Source of the DNA: Epiperipatus broadwayi
Lineage: Eukaryota; Onychophora; Udeonychophora; Euonychophora; Peripatidae
Assembly: GCA_028023455.1 (NCBI GenBank)
Contig: JAQFVV010007209.1
Location: 1-64,000, forward strand
Direction: 5' to 3'
Length of the DNA: 64,000 bases
The translations under genes were made by a program, and so were the position numbers. Below the pieces are notes generated by a model. That model saw only the letters and a program-made list of their open reading frames with translations, was not told where the DNA came from and did no database searches. Positions 11,617 through 21,250 of this stretch are shown here, in pieces; the first letter of the stretch is position 1, and the number at the start of each line of letters is the position of its first letter.

Positions 11617-13911
11617 AAAATGAAAGATGAAATTGCTGTAGGTAATTTTGGTTATGGTAATAGAAATGAGAGAGGACATAGACTTGTGGAGTTTGCAGAA
11701 AAATAAAAACTTTATATTATGAATTCATTTTTTGAGAAAAATGTTAAAAGGAAATGGACATGGAAGCATCCAAATGAAGGTACAGCAGAATTGGATTATA
11801 TTTTGACTAACAGAAAATACATATTTCAAGATTGTAATGTTCTTAATAAATTTAACACAGGAAGTGATCGTCGATTAGTAAGGTGTAAGTTAAGTGTTAA
11901 TGTAAAACTAGAAAGACAAAAATTATTAAGAAAAACAATATTTACAGTTGATATTCCTAATCTTCAGAAACATTCTAATGAATTTAAATTAGAACTTATA
12001 AATAGGTTTCAAGTGTTAGGAGATTTTGAACATGATACAGATTTGAATGAAATTAATATGAAAATAACTGATACACTTTTAAAAACTGCAACAAACATAG
12101 CTGGTAGAAAAAATCAGCAATTGACTAATAAAATTTCTACTGAGACTAGAGAATTTATGAAGAAAAGAAGGAATATGAAGATATACAAAAATGATGTATT
12201 AAAAAGAATTGAATATCTCGAATTTTGTAAAATGGTACGGAAAAGAGTTGAAAATGATATAAGAAAGTATAACTGTGAAATAGCAAGGAAAGCTGTAGAA
12301 GAAAATAAAAGTCTCAAAAATGTTAAACAACATTTTGGTATTGGTAGGAAATTTATATCTGCAATAAGAAAAAAAGATGGAATTATTACTAAAAAGAGAG
12401 ATGACATCATGAAATTGGTAGAAGATTTTTATCAAGAATTATATAGTAATAAAGAACAAGTACCTCCTATATCTATTACATCTTCCGAATTGCCCAGAAT
12501 TTTAAATGAAGAAGTGAGACATGCAATTAAGGGTATGAAGAAAGGAAAGGCTCCAGGAAATGATGGAATTATAATTGATATATTAAAAGAAGCAGGTGAA
12601 GAAATAGAAACAATTTTAGCAAAGTTGTATACCAAATGTCTAAATGATAAAGATGTACTTGAAGATTGGAAGAATGCAGTAATAATATTAATATTTAAAA
12701 AAGGTGATAAAGAAGATATTAGAAATTACAGACCTATTAGCCTTTTATCAGTTTTATATAAAATTTTTACCAAGATAATTACAACTCGTCTACAGAGAAC
12801 TTTGGATTTCCACCAACCAAGAGAACAAGCTGGATTTAAAAGTGGTTTTAGTACAATAGATCATATCCAGGTATTGAGAGAAGTCATAGAAAGGACAAAC
12901 GAATATGAGTTGTCATTATGTTTTGGATTTGTAGATTATGAAAAGGCATTCGATTCTATACACATTTCTTCAGTGATTAAAGCATTGGATCATCAAGGTA
13001 TAGATCCAGGATATTGTCATATTTTAAAGAATATTTATAAAAATGCAACAGCAACAATTAGATTACATAATGATACTGGAAAAATCAACATTGAGAAAGG
13101 TGTAAGACAAGGTGACTCCATATCTCCAAAACTCTTTACAGCAGTGCTGCAAGAAGTATTTTGTGGATTAAAATGGGAAACTAAAGGAGTGAAAGTAAAT
13201 GGAGAGTATTTAAGTCATTTAGATTTCGCAGATGATGTAGTTGTTTTTGCAAATAATGCTTCAGAGCTGCAGGAAATGTTGCAGGAGTTAGCAGATGAAA
13301 GTAGAAAAGTAGGACTAAAGATAAATGTTAAAAAGACTAAAGTAATGTTTAATCGATTTGCTCAAAATATGAAAATAAAGATTGATTATGAAGAATTAGA
13401 AGAAGTTAACAGTTACAAATACCTTGGTCAGATTATTAATACAGATGGAAACATAATGGAGGAAATTAATCATAGAATTAAACTTGGTTGGAGTGCTTTT
13501 GGTAGAAATAACTTGATACTAAAAGGAAATATGCCTATGTGTTTGAAAAGGATGGTTTTTAACAAATGTGTTTTACCAGTTCTTACTTATGGATCTGAGA
13601 CTTGGACACTTAATAGAAGAGCAATACAAAGACTTCAGACCACTCAAAGGAGTATGGAGAGATGTATGTTGGGAGTAACAAGAAGAGATCGAAAACGCAA
13701 TGTATGGGTAAGACAACAAACAGGTGTTACTGACCTTATTGAAAAAATTAAAAGATTGAAATGGAGTTGGGCTGGACATATTGCTAGAAGAGATGATAAC
13801 AGATGGACAATTGAAATTTTAAACTGGATTCCAAGAGATTGTAAAAGACCCAGAAAGAGACCACATGTGAGATGGATGGATGAAATAAGAAAATGTGCAG
13901 GGGTGTTGTAG
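11617..13911 (+). CDS. RTE endonuclease/reverse transcriptase, 5'-truncated
   Basis: The protein nicks DNA and reverse transcribes the element RNA at the nick. The 730-codon open frame from ATG 11719 begins in the late EN (KRKWTWKHPNEGTAELDYIL, then GSDRRLVRCKL). A continuing EN segment (AVGNFGYGNRNERGHRLVEF) lies upstream from 11617, cut by a TAA at 11704-11706, so the ATG is not the true start. RT blocks are GKAPGNDGI, IFKKGDKEDIRNYRPISLL, FVDYEKAFDS (motif A, about residue 410), GVRQGDSISPKLF (motif B) and FADD at 13225-13236 (residue 503). The C-terminus carries YKYLGQIINTDG and the RTE hallmark WAGHIARRDDNRW. All catalytic residues are present, but the missing EN N-terminus makes self-mobilisation unlikely. 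Confidence 0.9.
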
Positions 13912-14000
13912 AGAAGAGAAGCTAAAGATCGGAGTAGATGGATTAAACTTGGAGAGACCTTCATCCGGCAGTGGATTGATAATGGTTGATGATGATGATG
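13912..14000 (+). other. RTE 3' UTR and GAT-rich tail
   Basis: The short 3' UTR keeps translated similarity to the usual RTE C-terminus out of frame (RDRSRWIKLGE-like) and ends in TTGATGATGATGATG. The last 60 or so bases are shared with the small insertion at 14348-14407, which helps define the true 3' end. Confidence 0.75.
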
Positions 14001-14336
14001 AAGATAGAAAATATAAATAATGACATTTACCGGCTTCACCATTCCTTATCTGAAATGTTATTATGGTCTAAATCTATTTTAGTCTTAAGTAATCTTTCAA
14101 AGATAGAATACATTTTAATACCCTTTCTAAATACAATTCATCATAAACATGTAATAATGCAATGAAACTTTAATATTTAATACATAATAATTTTAAAAAT
14201 TGATGACACTCTTCTATCTCTGGTTTTTAATGAGATTTAATTAACTCACTTATATTATGTCATCATCAAATCATCTTAAGCAGATAAAATGATATCACTT
14301 CTGACTATTTTTAAAGTTTTTATTTAATGACATGTA

Positions 14337-14418
14337 TGGACAATGAATTTGGAGAGACATTCATCCTGCAGTGGATTGATAATGGTTGATAATGATGATG
14401 ATGATGATGGACAATGAA
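14337..14418 (+). mobile_element. 60-bp RTE 3'-end insertion with 11-bp TSD
   Basis: Positions 14348-14407 match the last 60 bp of the RTE copy at 11615-14000, including its GGATTGATAATGGTTGAT block and GAT tail. Perfect 11-bp direct repeats TGGACAATGAA flank it (14337-14347 and 14408-14418). This is the footprint of an extremely 5'-truncated target-primed insertion. Confidence 0.85.
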
Positions 14419-14599
14419 ATTTAGAAGCCTCAACATTCATTCACAAAACATTTATTGCAATCTAAATCTGTTTTCATTTTAAATAAATTTTATAAGATAG
14501 TACCTTGAACTAATCACTTTAATCCTCTTATGAAATCCCAATTTATCACAATTAATAATATGTAATAATTTTAGGAGCTAATAATATTCATTGTTGTAA

Positions 14600-15220
14600 T
14601 ATGCTGAGTATTTTCATAATCTATTATTAAATGTTGAATGTGTAGAAAATTTTTAAAACTTTATTTAAACTGTAAAACAACTTTTAGTAATAACACACAA
14701 ATAGATAATACAAATTAGTAGATTACACAACATTTCAAATGGTATTATTCTCGATGCGCTTCAGGTGATGCTGGCCTGACCAGTGACAATACTAGTGTAG
14801 AAATCAAACTTACACTTTTAGATTTTGAATATTGAATTTTAATGCAATGCTCTAATGAACTGTATTATTCTGTGAATAGGTATTCTAACCATCTGAGCTA
14901 CTGTATTAAATCCTTTGACAAAATATCTCAGTTGGTTAGAGTGCTGCTTTGAAATTCAATATTTAAGAATCTAAAGGTGTAAGTTTGACTCCCATTCTAG
15001 TATTGTCACTGGTCAGGCTAACAACACCTGAAGATGAGCAGAAAATAATACCCCTCAAAACATTGTATAATAAATTAACCTATATCAGCTCTTTGCATGT
15101 TATTACTAACAGTTGTTTGTATTGGAAATATTTAAATAAAGTTTAAAATTTTCTAGACATTCATCATTTAATGATAAATGATGAAAATAGTTCAACATAT
15201 TATAACATCTAAAATACCAT
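14600..15220. mobile_element. Head-to-head pair of PLE family A termini
   Basis: An imperfect inverted repeat. The left arm (about 14640-14920, minus orientation) and right arm (about 14920-15200, plus orientation) carry the same modules: a tRNA-like box A (CAGTTGGTTAGAG in the right arm), a box B-like GTAAGTTTGACTCCC, a CACTGGTCAGGC block, a CACCTGAAGA block and an AT-rich end. The same module order is at the 3' ends of the PLE copies at 44.6-51.0 kb. No coding part remains. It interrupts the approximately 325-bp tandem repeat. Confidence 0.65.
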
Positions 15221-15380
15221 CAATCACCTATTATTCATCTTTTACTTAATATTAATTAATTAACTTGCATTACATCATTATGTAACTGCTTTTATCAGAT
15301 GAAAATTATATAATTGTCCACTGTTTTTTTTTTTAATTCTTATTAAGATGGCAATTACTGACAATAATTTTTACAAGTTT

Positions 15381-16477
15381 AAATGTTTAGCAATATTTTA
15401 ATCTTTAATTTGTATATTAACTTAATTGTTTTCATATTTGTTTACAATCATTAGGTGCTTTATTAAAAAAAGCATGATACTTTATTGGCTTTAGAATACT
15501 GTTTTAGCATTATCATAAATCAGATTATCGTAGAATTTTTTTAATAATGTAAACTATACCATACTGCTTTTATTGATTTTGAAAATAAATCTGAAACAAT
15601 TAATATATTATGAACAATCAACAAATAATAACCAGCTTTACTTTTGTTCTCAAAGAATTTATTTTAAGATGTTTGTTTTTTCTGAATGACATTTTATATG
15701 AAACTCATTACTAACATGATCACTTCTCAAAAGTGACATGGTGTTAGACTTTTTTTCAAATATTTTAATAATTATACCAGATTTTAAAGCAGAATTTGAT
15801 AGATTTGTTACAAATCCACTTTTATTCTTTCAAATTAAAAAAAAATAAATAAAAAAGAATTCATTAATTTTCTAAAAAAGATGTTTATACTAATTTAGTT
15901 GACGATGTTTATGGTACATTGTTCTTATTTACAAGCCAATTTTTAAATACTTAAAGAATTCAAATGCTTTTTAGAATATTATTCATTTATAAAATTAAAA
16001 AAATATCTAGTTCATTTTATTGAGTTTATGCACAAGTGAAAGATTAAGCATTTTCAAAATCTCTCACCAGATGGAACAATGGAAAATATCAGAACTTTAA
16101 ACAGTTAAACATAATTAAGTTGTAATTTAAAATGTCAAGTTCTTTATATAGTCTTTATTTTTCATTTTTATTGTAATATACTAAGTATTTTTATCAATAA
16201 AATTCCCTTTTGAAACTAAAATGCTAATTTTTTATGTCAGTCTAATAGAGTTTGTAATAAAATAAAATTATTTTCTATAATTACTAATTAAAATGTTTTT
16301 AGAAATAATAAAAACTGAATAATTTAAAAACTGATAAAATATTAAAATTATATTGAAAAATAAAAAAATACTTATATCTGAATCTTTACTAATATAAATC
16401 TACTAAACATTTTCTGTATTACCACATGGATTTTATTTCTTAAAAAACAAAAAAAAAAAACATTACTAATTATATAT
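15381..16477. other. Gene-free AT-rich region
   Basis: Unique-looking AT-rich sequence with poly-A and poly-T runs. No gene or repeat boundary is recognisable. Confidence 0.5.
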
Positions 16478-16623
16478 ATATATAAAATACATATTTTGCG
16501 GGTTCATCCGTGTTAAAAACTTTTAATATCAATATACTGACGTGTGACCAAGTCGAAACGTCAGTATATTGATATTAAAAGTTTTTAACACGGATGAACC
16601 CGCAAAATATGTATTTTATATAT
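16478..16623. repeat. Perfect 65-bp palindrome with hammerhead-like loop
   Basis: The arms 16478-16542 and 16559-16623 are perfectly complementary with a 16-base loop (16543-16558). The plus-strand centre reads CTGACG, a loop containing GACCAAGTC, GAAA, then CGTC. That is close to a type I hammerhead core with a minimal two-pair helix III, but core position A9 is T. A half-copy of one arm lies at 36821-36895. The element resembles a PLE terminal repeat or a foldback derived from one. Confidence 0.75.
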
Positions 16624-17104
16624 TTAACCCGTGCAAATCTTCGTTTTAACATATATATATATATTATGTTTACTAATAAAATATATTGTTATGAAAAATA
16701 TATTTGACTTATGAAAATAATTATTCAAAATAAACAAAAACGTTTTGTCTTGACAAAGAATATAAACAACAGTAATGTAAAAAAAGAGTAACCAATTTGA
16801 TGACTGCTCTTATTCTTTGATTACACTTTACAATTAAAAACTAAAATGAAATGAAATTATAGATACGGTTTTGTAAAAATAAACTATTAAACAGAGAATA
16901 ACCATACTAAATGAATGACTAAAATAACATTAATATAATATAGAACTATTGTAAGCAAAATGAATTAGATAGTGCCACTCTATTTCACACTCCACATTAA
17001 GTATTAAAGGGTTATTATGTAATATTTTCATAAATCACTGTAACTCTTCTAATACCATCTTTTATTAAATTTAATTAATATTTGAATACAAGTATAATGT
17101 ATAG
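16624..17104. other. Gene-free AT-rich region
   Basis: AT-rich sequence with a short (TA)n tract at 16651-16664. A piece near 17040-17080 resembles the approximately 325-bp tandem repeat. Nothing else is seen. Confidence 0.45.
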
Positions 17105-17480
17105 ACTGAACTTTAAATGTAATTAGAGGGAATTTGAAAGCAATTTTTCAAGTTCTCTTCAGCTATCCACTCCATTTTATACAACTGATATGCATGACCA
17201 CATACATGTGAAAAAGATAAATGATTCCCAATATATGTATCACATGCTGAACCAGCACTCATCAGTTAGTCCAGATCATCATCTCCCCCCTCCACATATA
17301 TATATAATCAGCACTCAGTTTATTATATGAAAATAGCAAATATTCACACTTTAATGGAAATCATTTATCTTTTTGACATGTATGTATGTCTGTGTATCAG
17401 TTTTATAAGATAGAGTGGATAACTGAAGGGAGCTTAAAAGTCTGTGTTCAAATCCCCTCTAATTAAATTTAATTAACTAA
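17105..17480. repeat. tRNA-related foldback repeat, copy 1
   Basis: An inverted pair of tRNA-like sequences separated by a conserved spacer. The right arm (plus) reads GATAGAGTGGATAACTGAAG and then GTGTTCAAATCCCC, which fit a box A region and a good box B. The left arm is its reverse complement near 17120-17200. Inner arms also pair (AAGATAAATGATT with AATCATTTATCTT). The same arms and spacer recur at 61745-62135, so the whole palindrome behaves as one repeat unit. Confidence 0.65.
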
Positions 17481-18120
17481 CTCACATTAAATCAATATCC
17501 AGCCAAAAGATACTATGTCTGACTGTTTTTTAAATTTTTATTAAAATATTAGCATTTGCATTGCCATAATGATTTTTAAAAGGGCAGAATTGGGATCATT
17601 TTTGTCTATTAAAGGCAACTGGATGATGACATAATAACAGAATTAATTAGATTTAAGAAAAAAATAGTGCTAGGAGGATTTATAAGCTCACAAAATGATT
17701 ATATATTAAAATGTCATTATATAATATTAATATTATATGTTTATGATGAATTTAAAATTTACAATTGTATTAAAATTAATATTTCAAGAGTCTATTTTGT
17801 GATAATTATTTAAATCCAAAATAGTTTTAGGCTGCAATAACATCAAGTGAATGAATGTGAAACTTGCAAAATCATGGTCCATAGTTGCTATTTTAAAAAA
17901 AATTAAAAAAAATATATATGTAATTTTTATATGATAAAGGCAATTGAATAATGACATAAATGTGGGATAATTAAATTTAATAAAAAGCAGTGCTAGGAGA
18001 ATTTCCTTGATTCTTAAAAAATGTTAAAAGGTCATATATATATTAAATACTGCCTAATGGCTACACTAATAATTATAAAAGCGCTAAGTATAGAAATAAA
18101 TAGTATAGAATAATATAAAG
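17481..18120. repeat. Inverted pieces of the approximately 325-bp repeat
   Basis: A plus-strand piece at about 17455-17560 is followed by an inverted portion to about 18000. Two segments, near 17620-17690 and 17935-18005, share AGGCAAYTG, an ATGACATAA stretch and AGTGCTAGGAG in the same order, so two inverted units are present about 315 bp apart. No gene is seen. Confidence 0.5.
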
Positions 18121-18139
18121 ATATGTGGAGATATTACCG

Positions 18140-18860
18140 TATAATATCTGATCTTATTACAATTCTAGCCAAAAAACAGAATTTTATTAAAATTCTTCCA
18201 CAACCATTGTTTTATCTATTAACAAATAGATCTTTTCAAGTGAAATTCAACAAAAAATATACATTATATATACAAAACAAAATAGCTTTCTCATCATTCA
18301 CTTCAGAAAACAATTTCATTTGACCAAAGAAAGTCTTCATGAAATTGATGCCTCAGATTTAAAGAGTTTTATCATCAAAGTTTCTTTTCATTTCTTTCAT
18401 GAAATATAACCTCTGCATTGTCAAATAATATATTATGATTTGTATTCAGTTCATGAAATGAAAGAGCTAATGAAAAAGTTAAAGTCCATAAGAGTGGAGT
18501 CAAAAATCAGCTTCATGTATACATGAATTGAATACAGGTCGTATTATTTGTCAATCCAGAGGTTATTTTTATTAAAAAAGTGAAATAAAAAGATGAGTAA
18601 AAGGAACTTTGATGATAAATTTTTTGAATCTGCGATCATCAAACTCATAAAGACATCCTTTGATGTTAAAAAAAGTTGGGTTTTGAAGTAAATAATGGGA
18701 AGAATATTCTGTTTTGTATATATATGCTGTATATTTGTTGTAGAATTTGACTTGAAAACGTCTATTTGTTAATAAATGTAACTATGGTTGTGGAAGATTT
18801 TAATAAAAATTTTGTTTTTTAGCTAGTATTGTAATGTTATATGAATTTCTATTATAAGTA
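18140..18860. mobile_element. Inverted pair of PLE family B 3' ends
   Basis: The left arm (about 18140-18510, minus) and right arm (about 18520-18850, plus) are diverged inverted copies of one sequence: a terminal block containing CTTCCACAACCAT and a TTTATTAACAAATAGA stretch, then the end of a GIY-YIG domain (in the right arm, ELNTG and GTLMINFL in broken frames). The matching region of the longer copy at 19590-21250 shows the same order, so these are PLE 3' ends stripped of their RT. Confidence 0.65.
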
Positions 18861-19527
18861 TATAACCAATCAAATCTTTTATATTTCCAGCATACTTCTT
18901 TCTAACTTGTCCTATTATCAAATCATGAACTTTTATTTAGAGCAACTAATATCTCTCCCTAAACATATATTTTTGAAAAATAGTTTCCATTTGCCATATG
19001 AACAAGAAGGATGACATATCTAAAAATTTACATAGACATAATACTTTGATTTTTTTTTTATATCTAGAGTATGACCTGTTAGACTATTTTGAAGTTTGAA
19101 TGATTTTAAAAATTGGTCACATAAATATATATAATGCATGGACATAATTAATATCTATATTACAACATATAATGTAACGAAAACATCATATTATATATAT
19201 ATGTAATAAATTGGCTAAAGCATTTGACACATATTTCTAATAAATATTGTCATCTTTTTGGATTTTCAGTGCACTTCTTTCTAGCTTGTTTTGCTTTCAA
19301 ATCATTGTCTATTATCCAGTGTTAAATAACATATAAATGTATATGTAAATAAATAACTCAGATTATATGTACCTGAATAGGAAGTAACAGAAGCTTCCAA
19401 TGAGTTCTGTCTTTTAAGAATTTATTTACATATATAACTCACTGGAAGTCTGTTATTTCCTGTTCAGTTATTATATATATATATATATATATATAACTGA
19501 ACATATATATAATAACTGAACAGTGTT

Positions 19528-19560
<33 letters not shown>
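18861..19560. other. Gene-free AT-rich region with (TA)n tracts
   Basis: AT-rich DNA with dinucleotide tracts at 19472-19494 and 19532-19564. A small inverted arrangement around 19370-19460 (AGAAGCTTCCAATGAGTT-like and ACTCACTGGAAG-like arms) is visible. No gene. Confidence 0.5.
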
Positions 19561-19569
<9 letters not shown>

Positions 19570-19753
19570 TTTAACACTATACTAGGAAAAATAAAAATGC
19601 AAAACCATAAAACAATACAATACTAGATTAAATCCAAAATTTTACCAAAATCCTTACACAACCATAGTTTCATCTATTACAAATAGATCTTCTCAAGTGA
19701 AAATCAATCTAAAAGAAATAACATATATACAAACAAACAAATCTTCCCATAGT

Positions 19754-20146
19754 TCATTTTAAACTCCACCTTCTCTTAATATCAAAAGAAGTCTTTGTAA
19801 GATTGATAGCCTCAGAATCAAGAAGTTTTATCATCAAAGTCTCCTTTATTATTCTTTTTAACTCATTCTTTTCATAAAGAATAACCGAAGTATTGTTAAA
19901 CAATATTCTATGACCTGTATTCAATTCATTAATATATAAAGCTGAATTAAGATACCTATGTTTAACTCTACTTATATGAACCTTAATCCTTTCATTAAGG
20001 CTAAACTTACTGTGACATACATAAAACTTACCACAACCACATGGAATCTTATAAACAATACCAGGAATAGACCTACTATCAATAGACTGTTTTGAACCAT
20101 TAAGTAACAAATTCAAATCAGAACCTTTCTTCCATGCAACCTTCAT
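19754..20146 (-). pseudogene. PLE GIY-YIG endonuclease domain
   Basis: A 130-codon open stretch reads as a C-terminal GIY-YIG nuclease, which nicks target DNA in PLEs. The first motif is seen as GIVYKIPCGCGKFYV, so the YIG half has become FYV. It is followed by SKFSLNERIKVHISRVKHR, containing the conserved Arg and His, then ELNTGHRI and KRIIKETLMIKLLDSEAINLTK at the C-terminus. The changed YIG suggests loss of function. A break around 20150-20330 separates it from the RT. Confidence 0.8.
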
Positions 20147-20329
20147 TCCACCTAAAAATGACTATTCTTATAAACCAAATTATATATTGAGGCCTTAAAT
20201 GGTGAAGACATATACTCATTATCCTTACCAATAATCAAAATCATGACTATAAACATTATTATTAAATACAACTTTTTTAATAAAATCATGACTATAGCCC
20301 AATTCTACATATTCAGCAAATTGACTTCT

Positions 20330-21246
20330 TTAAATATCAGCATTATTATTAAAATTATTAAGCCTTCTATTCCTACAACAAAAATTCAACACATTTTTAT
20401 GCATAAAAGGCTGATAACTATCAGGCCTAATCATATTTCTCAAATTCTTAGGTTTTATAAAATGATTACAAAACAAAACATCATTAACCTTCTCAACATT
20501 TAAATCTAAAAACTTTAATTTTACAAAATCAAAACTACCTCCCTCAATTGTAAACTTAATATTAGAATCAAAAGCATTCAATTCACATAAAAACTCTTTT
20601 AATTTCTCTTTCTGAATAACAAACAAACAATCATCAACATACCTAACAAATAATTTTATAGAACATGAAAACAAGTAGTTGTGGAGGGACAGTACTACCG
20701 CTGGTAGACAGCACTGTGCCACCATCAACAACCGACCCAAAACTTGCAAGTGATAAATTTATATACAAAAGTGGCTGAAAATTGATAAATAAAAATGCCT
20801 GAGGCAATATATATCCAAGAAATACATTGGAAGTACAAATTATAAAAAAAACGAAAAAAATGCTATAAAATTCAAATTAAAAAAAGAAAAATCGGTGAAA
20901 ATATGACAAAGCCACTTTTGTATATAAATTTATCACTTGCAAGCTTTGGGCTGGTTGTTGATAATGGCACAGTGCTGTCTAATGGCAGTAGTATGGTCCC
21001 TCCACAACTACCCAGATTAATAACACTACACTCCAAATAATCAATATAGACAGCACACACCAATGGAGAAATAACATAACCAATAACCCAAACCTCTCTA
21101 ATATTATAAAACACATCATTAGACATAAAATACATTGAATCCTCTAACAGCAAAACCATAATCTTATCTGCAGAAAAACATTCTAATTTCTTTAAAATTG
21201 AAAGAAAAACATCAATACTTTTTAATCTATTGACCGATTGATACAC
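20330..21246 (-). pseudogene. PLE reverse transcriptase, split by insertion
   Basis: Upstream of the insertion (21246-21012) are NRLKSIDVFLSILKKL and REVWVIGYVISPLVCAVYIDYLE, the PLE motif B region that normally reads MGSPLSP. After the insertion (20674-20330) the catalytic segment IKLFVRYVDDCLFVI places YVDD at 20630-20641, and LKFLDLNVEKVND follows. Motif B has lost its usual Met-Gly, so the enzyme was decaying. Related intact enzymes reverse transcribe by target priming. Confidence 0.8.
20675..21011. mobile_element. 337-bp foldback (MITE-like) insertion in PLE RT
   Basis: Inverted arms of about 101 bp (20675-20776 and 20911-21011, slightly diverged) start GTAGTTGTGGAGGGAC at each end and flank a 134-bp AT-rich centre. 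No coding capacity. It interrupts the PLE RT frame between motif B and YVDD. I could not identify a clean target-site duplication, so the superfamily is unknown. Confidence 0.75.
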
Positions 21247-21250
21247 ATTT

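Larger units (their letters stand above)
11615..14000 (+). mobile_element. 5'-truncated RTE-type LINE with target-site duplication
   Basis: The copy starts inside the endonuclease domain and ends with a 3' UTR and a (GAT)n tail, as RTE elements do. Flanking 12-mers AAGATAGCAAAT (11603-11614) and AAGATAGAAAAT (14001-14012) differ at one position and look like an aged target-site duplication. The coding part is open for 730 codons but is preceded by an in-frame stop. A second, more decayed copy on the minus strand at 39870-43620 extends further 5'. Confidence 0.85.
11440..15380 (+). repeat. Tandem AT-rich repeat (about 325-bp unit) interrupted by insertions
   Basis: A diverged unit recurs in the same order. 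It has CCTAGCAGTGTTTTTATT, a TTAATTAACTCAC-type stretch, an ATGTCATCATC-type stretch, then poly-T/TTATTAAGATRGCAA, and then a GCCTCAACATTC-type stretch followed by TCTAAATCT. Unit 1 is split by the RTE LINE (11440-11614 and 14001-14215). Unit 2 is split by a 60-bp RTE end (14220-14347 and 14408-14600). A third portion follows the PLE pair (15220-15380). Removing the insertions gives a spacing of about 325 bp between equivalent points. Further inverted and direct pieces lie at 17455-18000. Confidence 0.55.
19590..21250 (-). mobile_element. Penelope-like element family B, 5'-truncated, decayed
   Basis: On the minus strand the order is RT core (21246 to about 20330) then GIY-YIG endonuclease (20146-19754) and a 3' UTR, as in PLEs. 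The RT is interrupted by a 337-bp foldback insertion (20675-21011), and frames are broken between domains. The 3' UTR (19590-19750) matches the short inverted pair at 18140-18860. Confidence 0.85.

Noticed and set aside
12114-14042. Minus-strand open frames across the RTE LINE
   Set aside because: They are antisense shadows of the RTE coding region.
14600-15220. CRISPR-like array suspicion from repeated blocks
   Set aside because: Repeats are inverted, diverged and irregularly spaced in a eukaryotic context; they are PLE termini.
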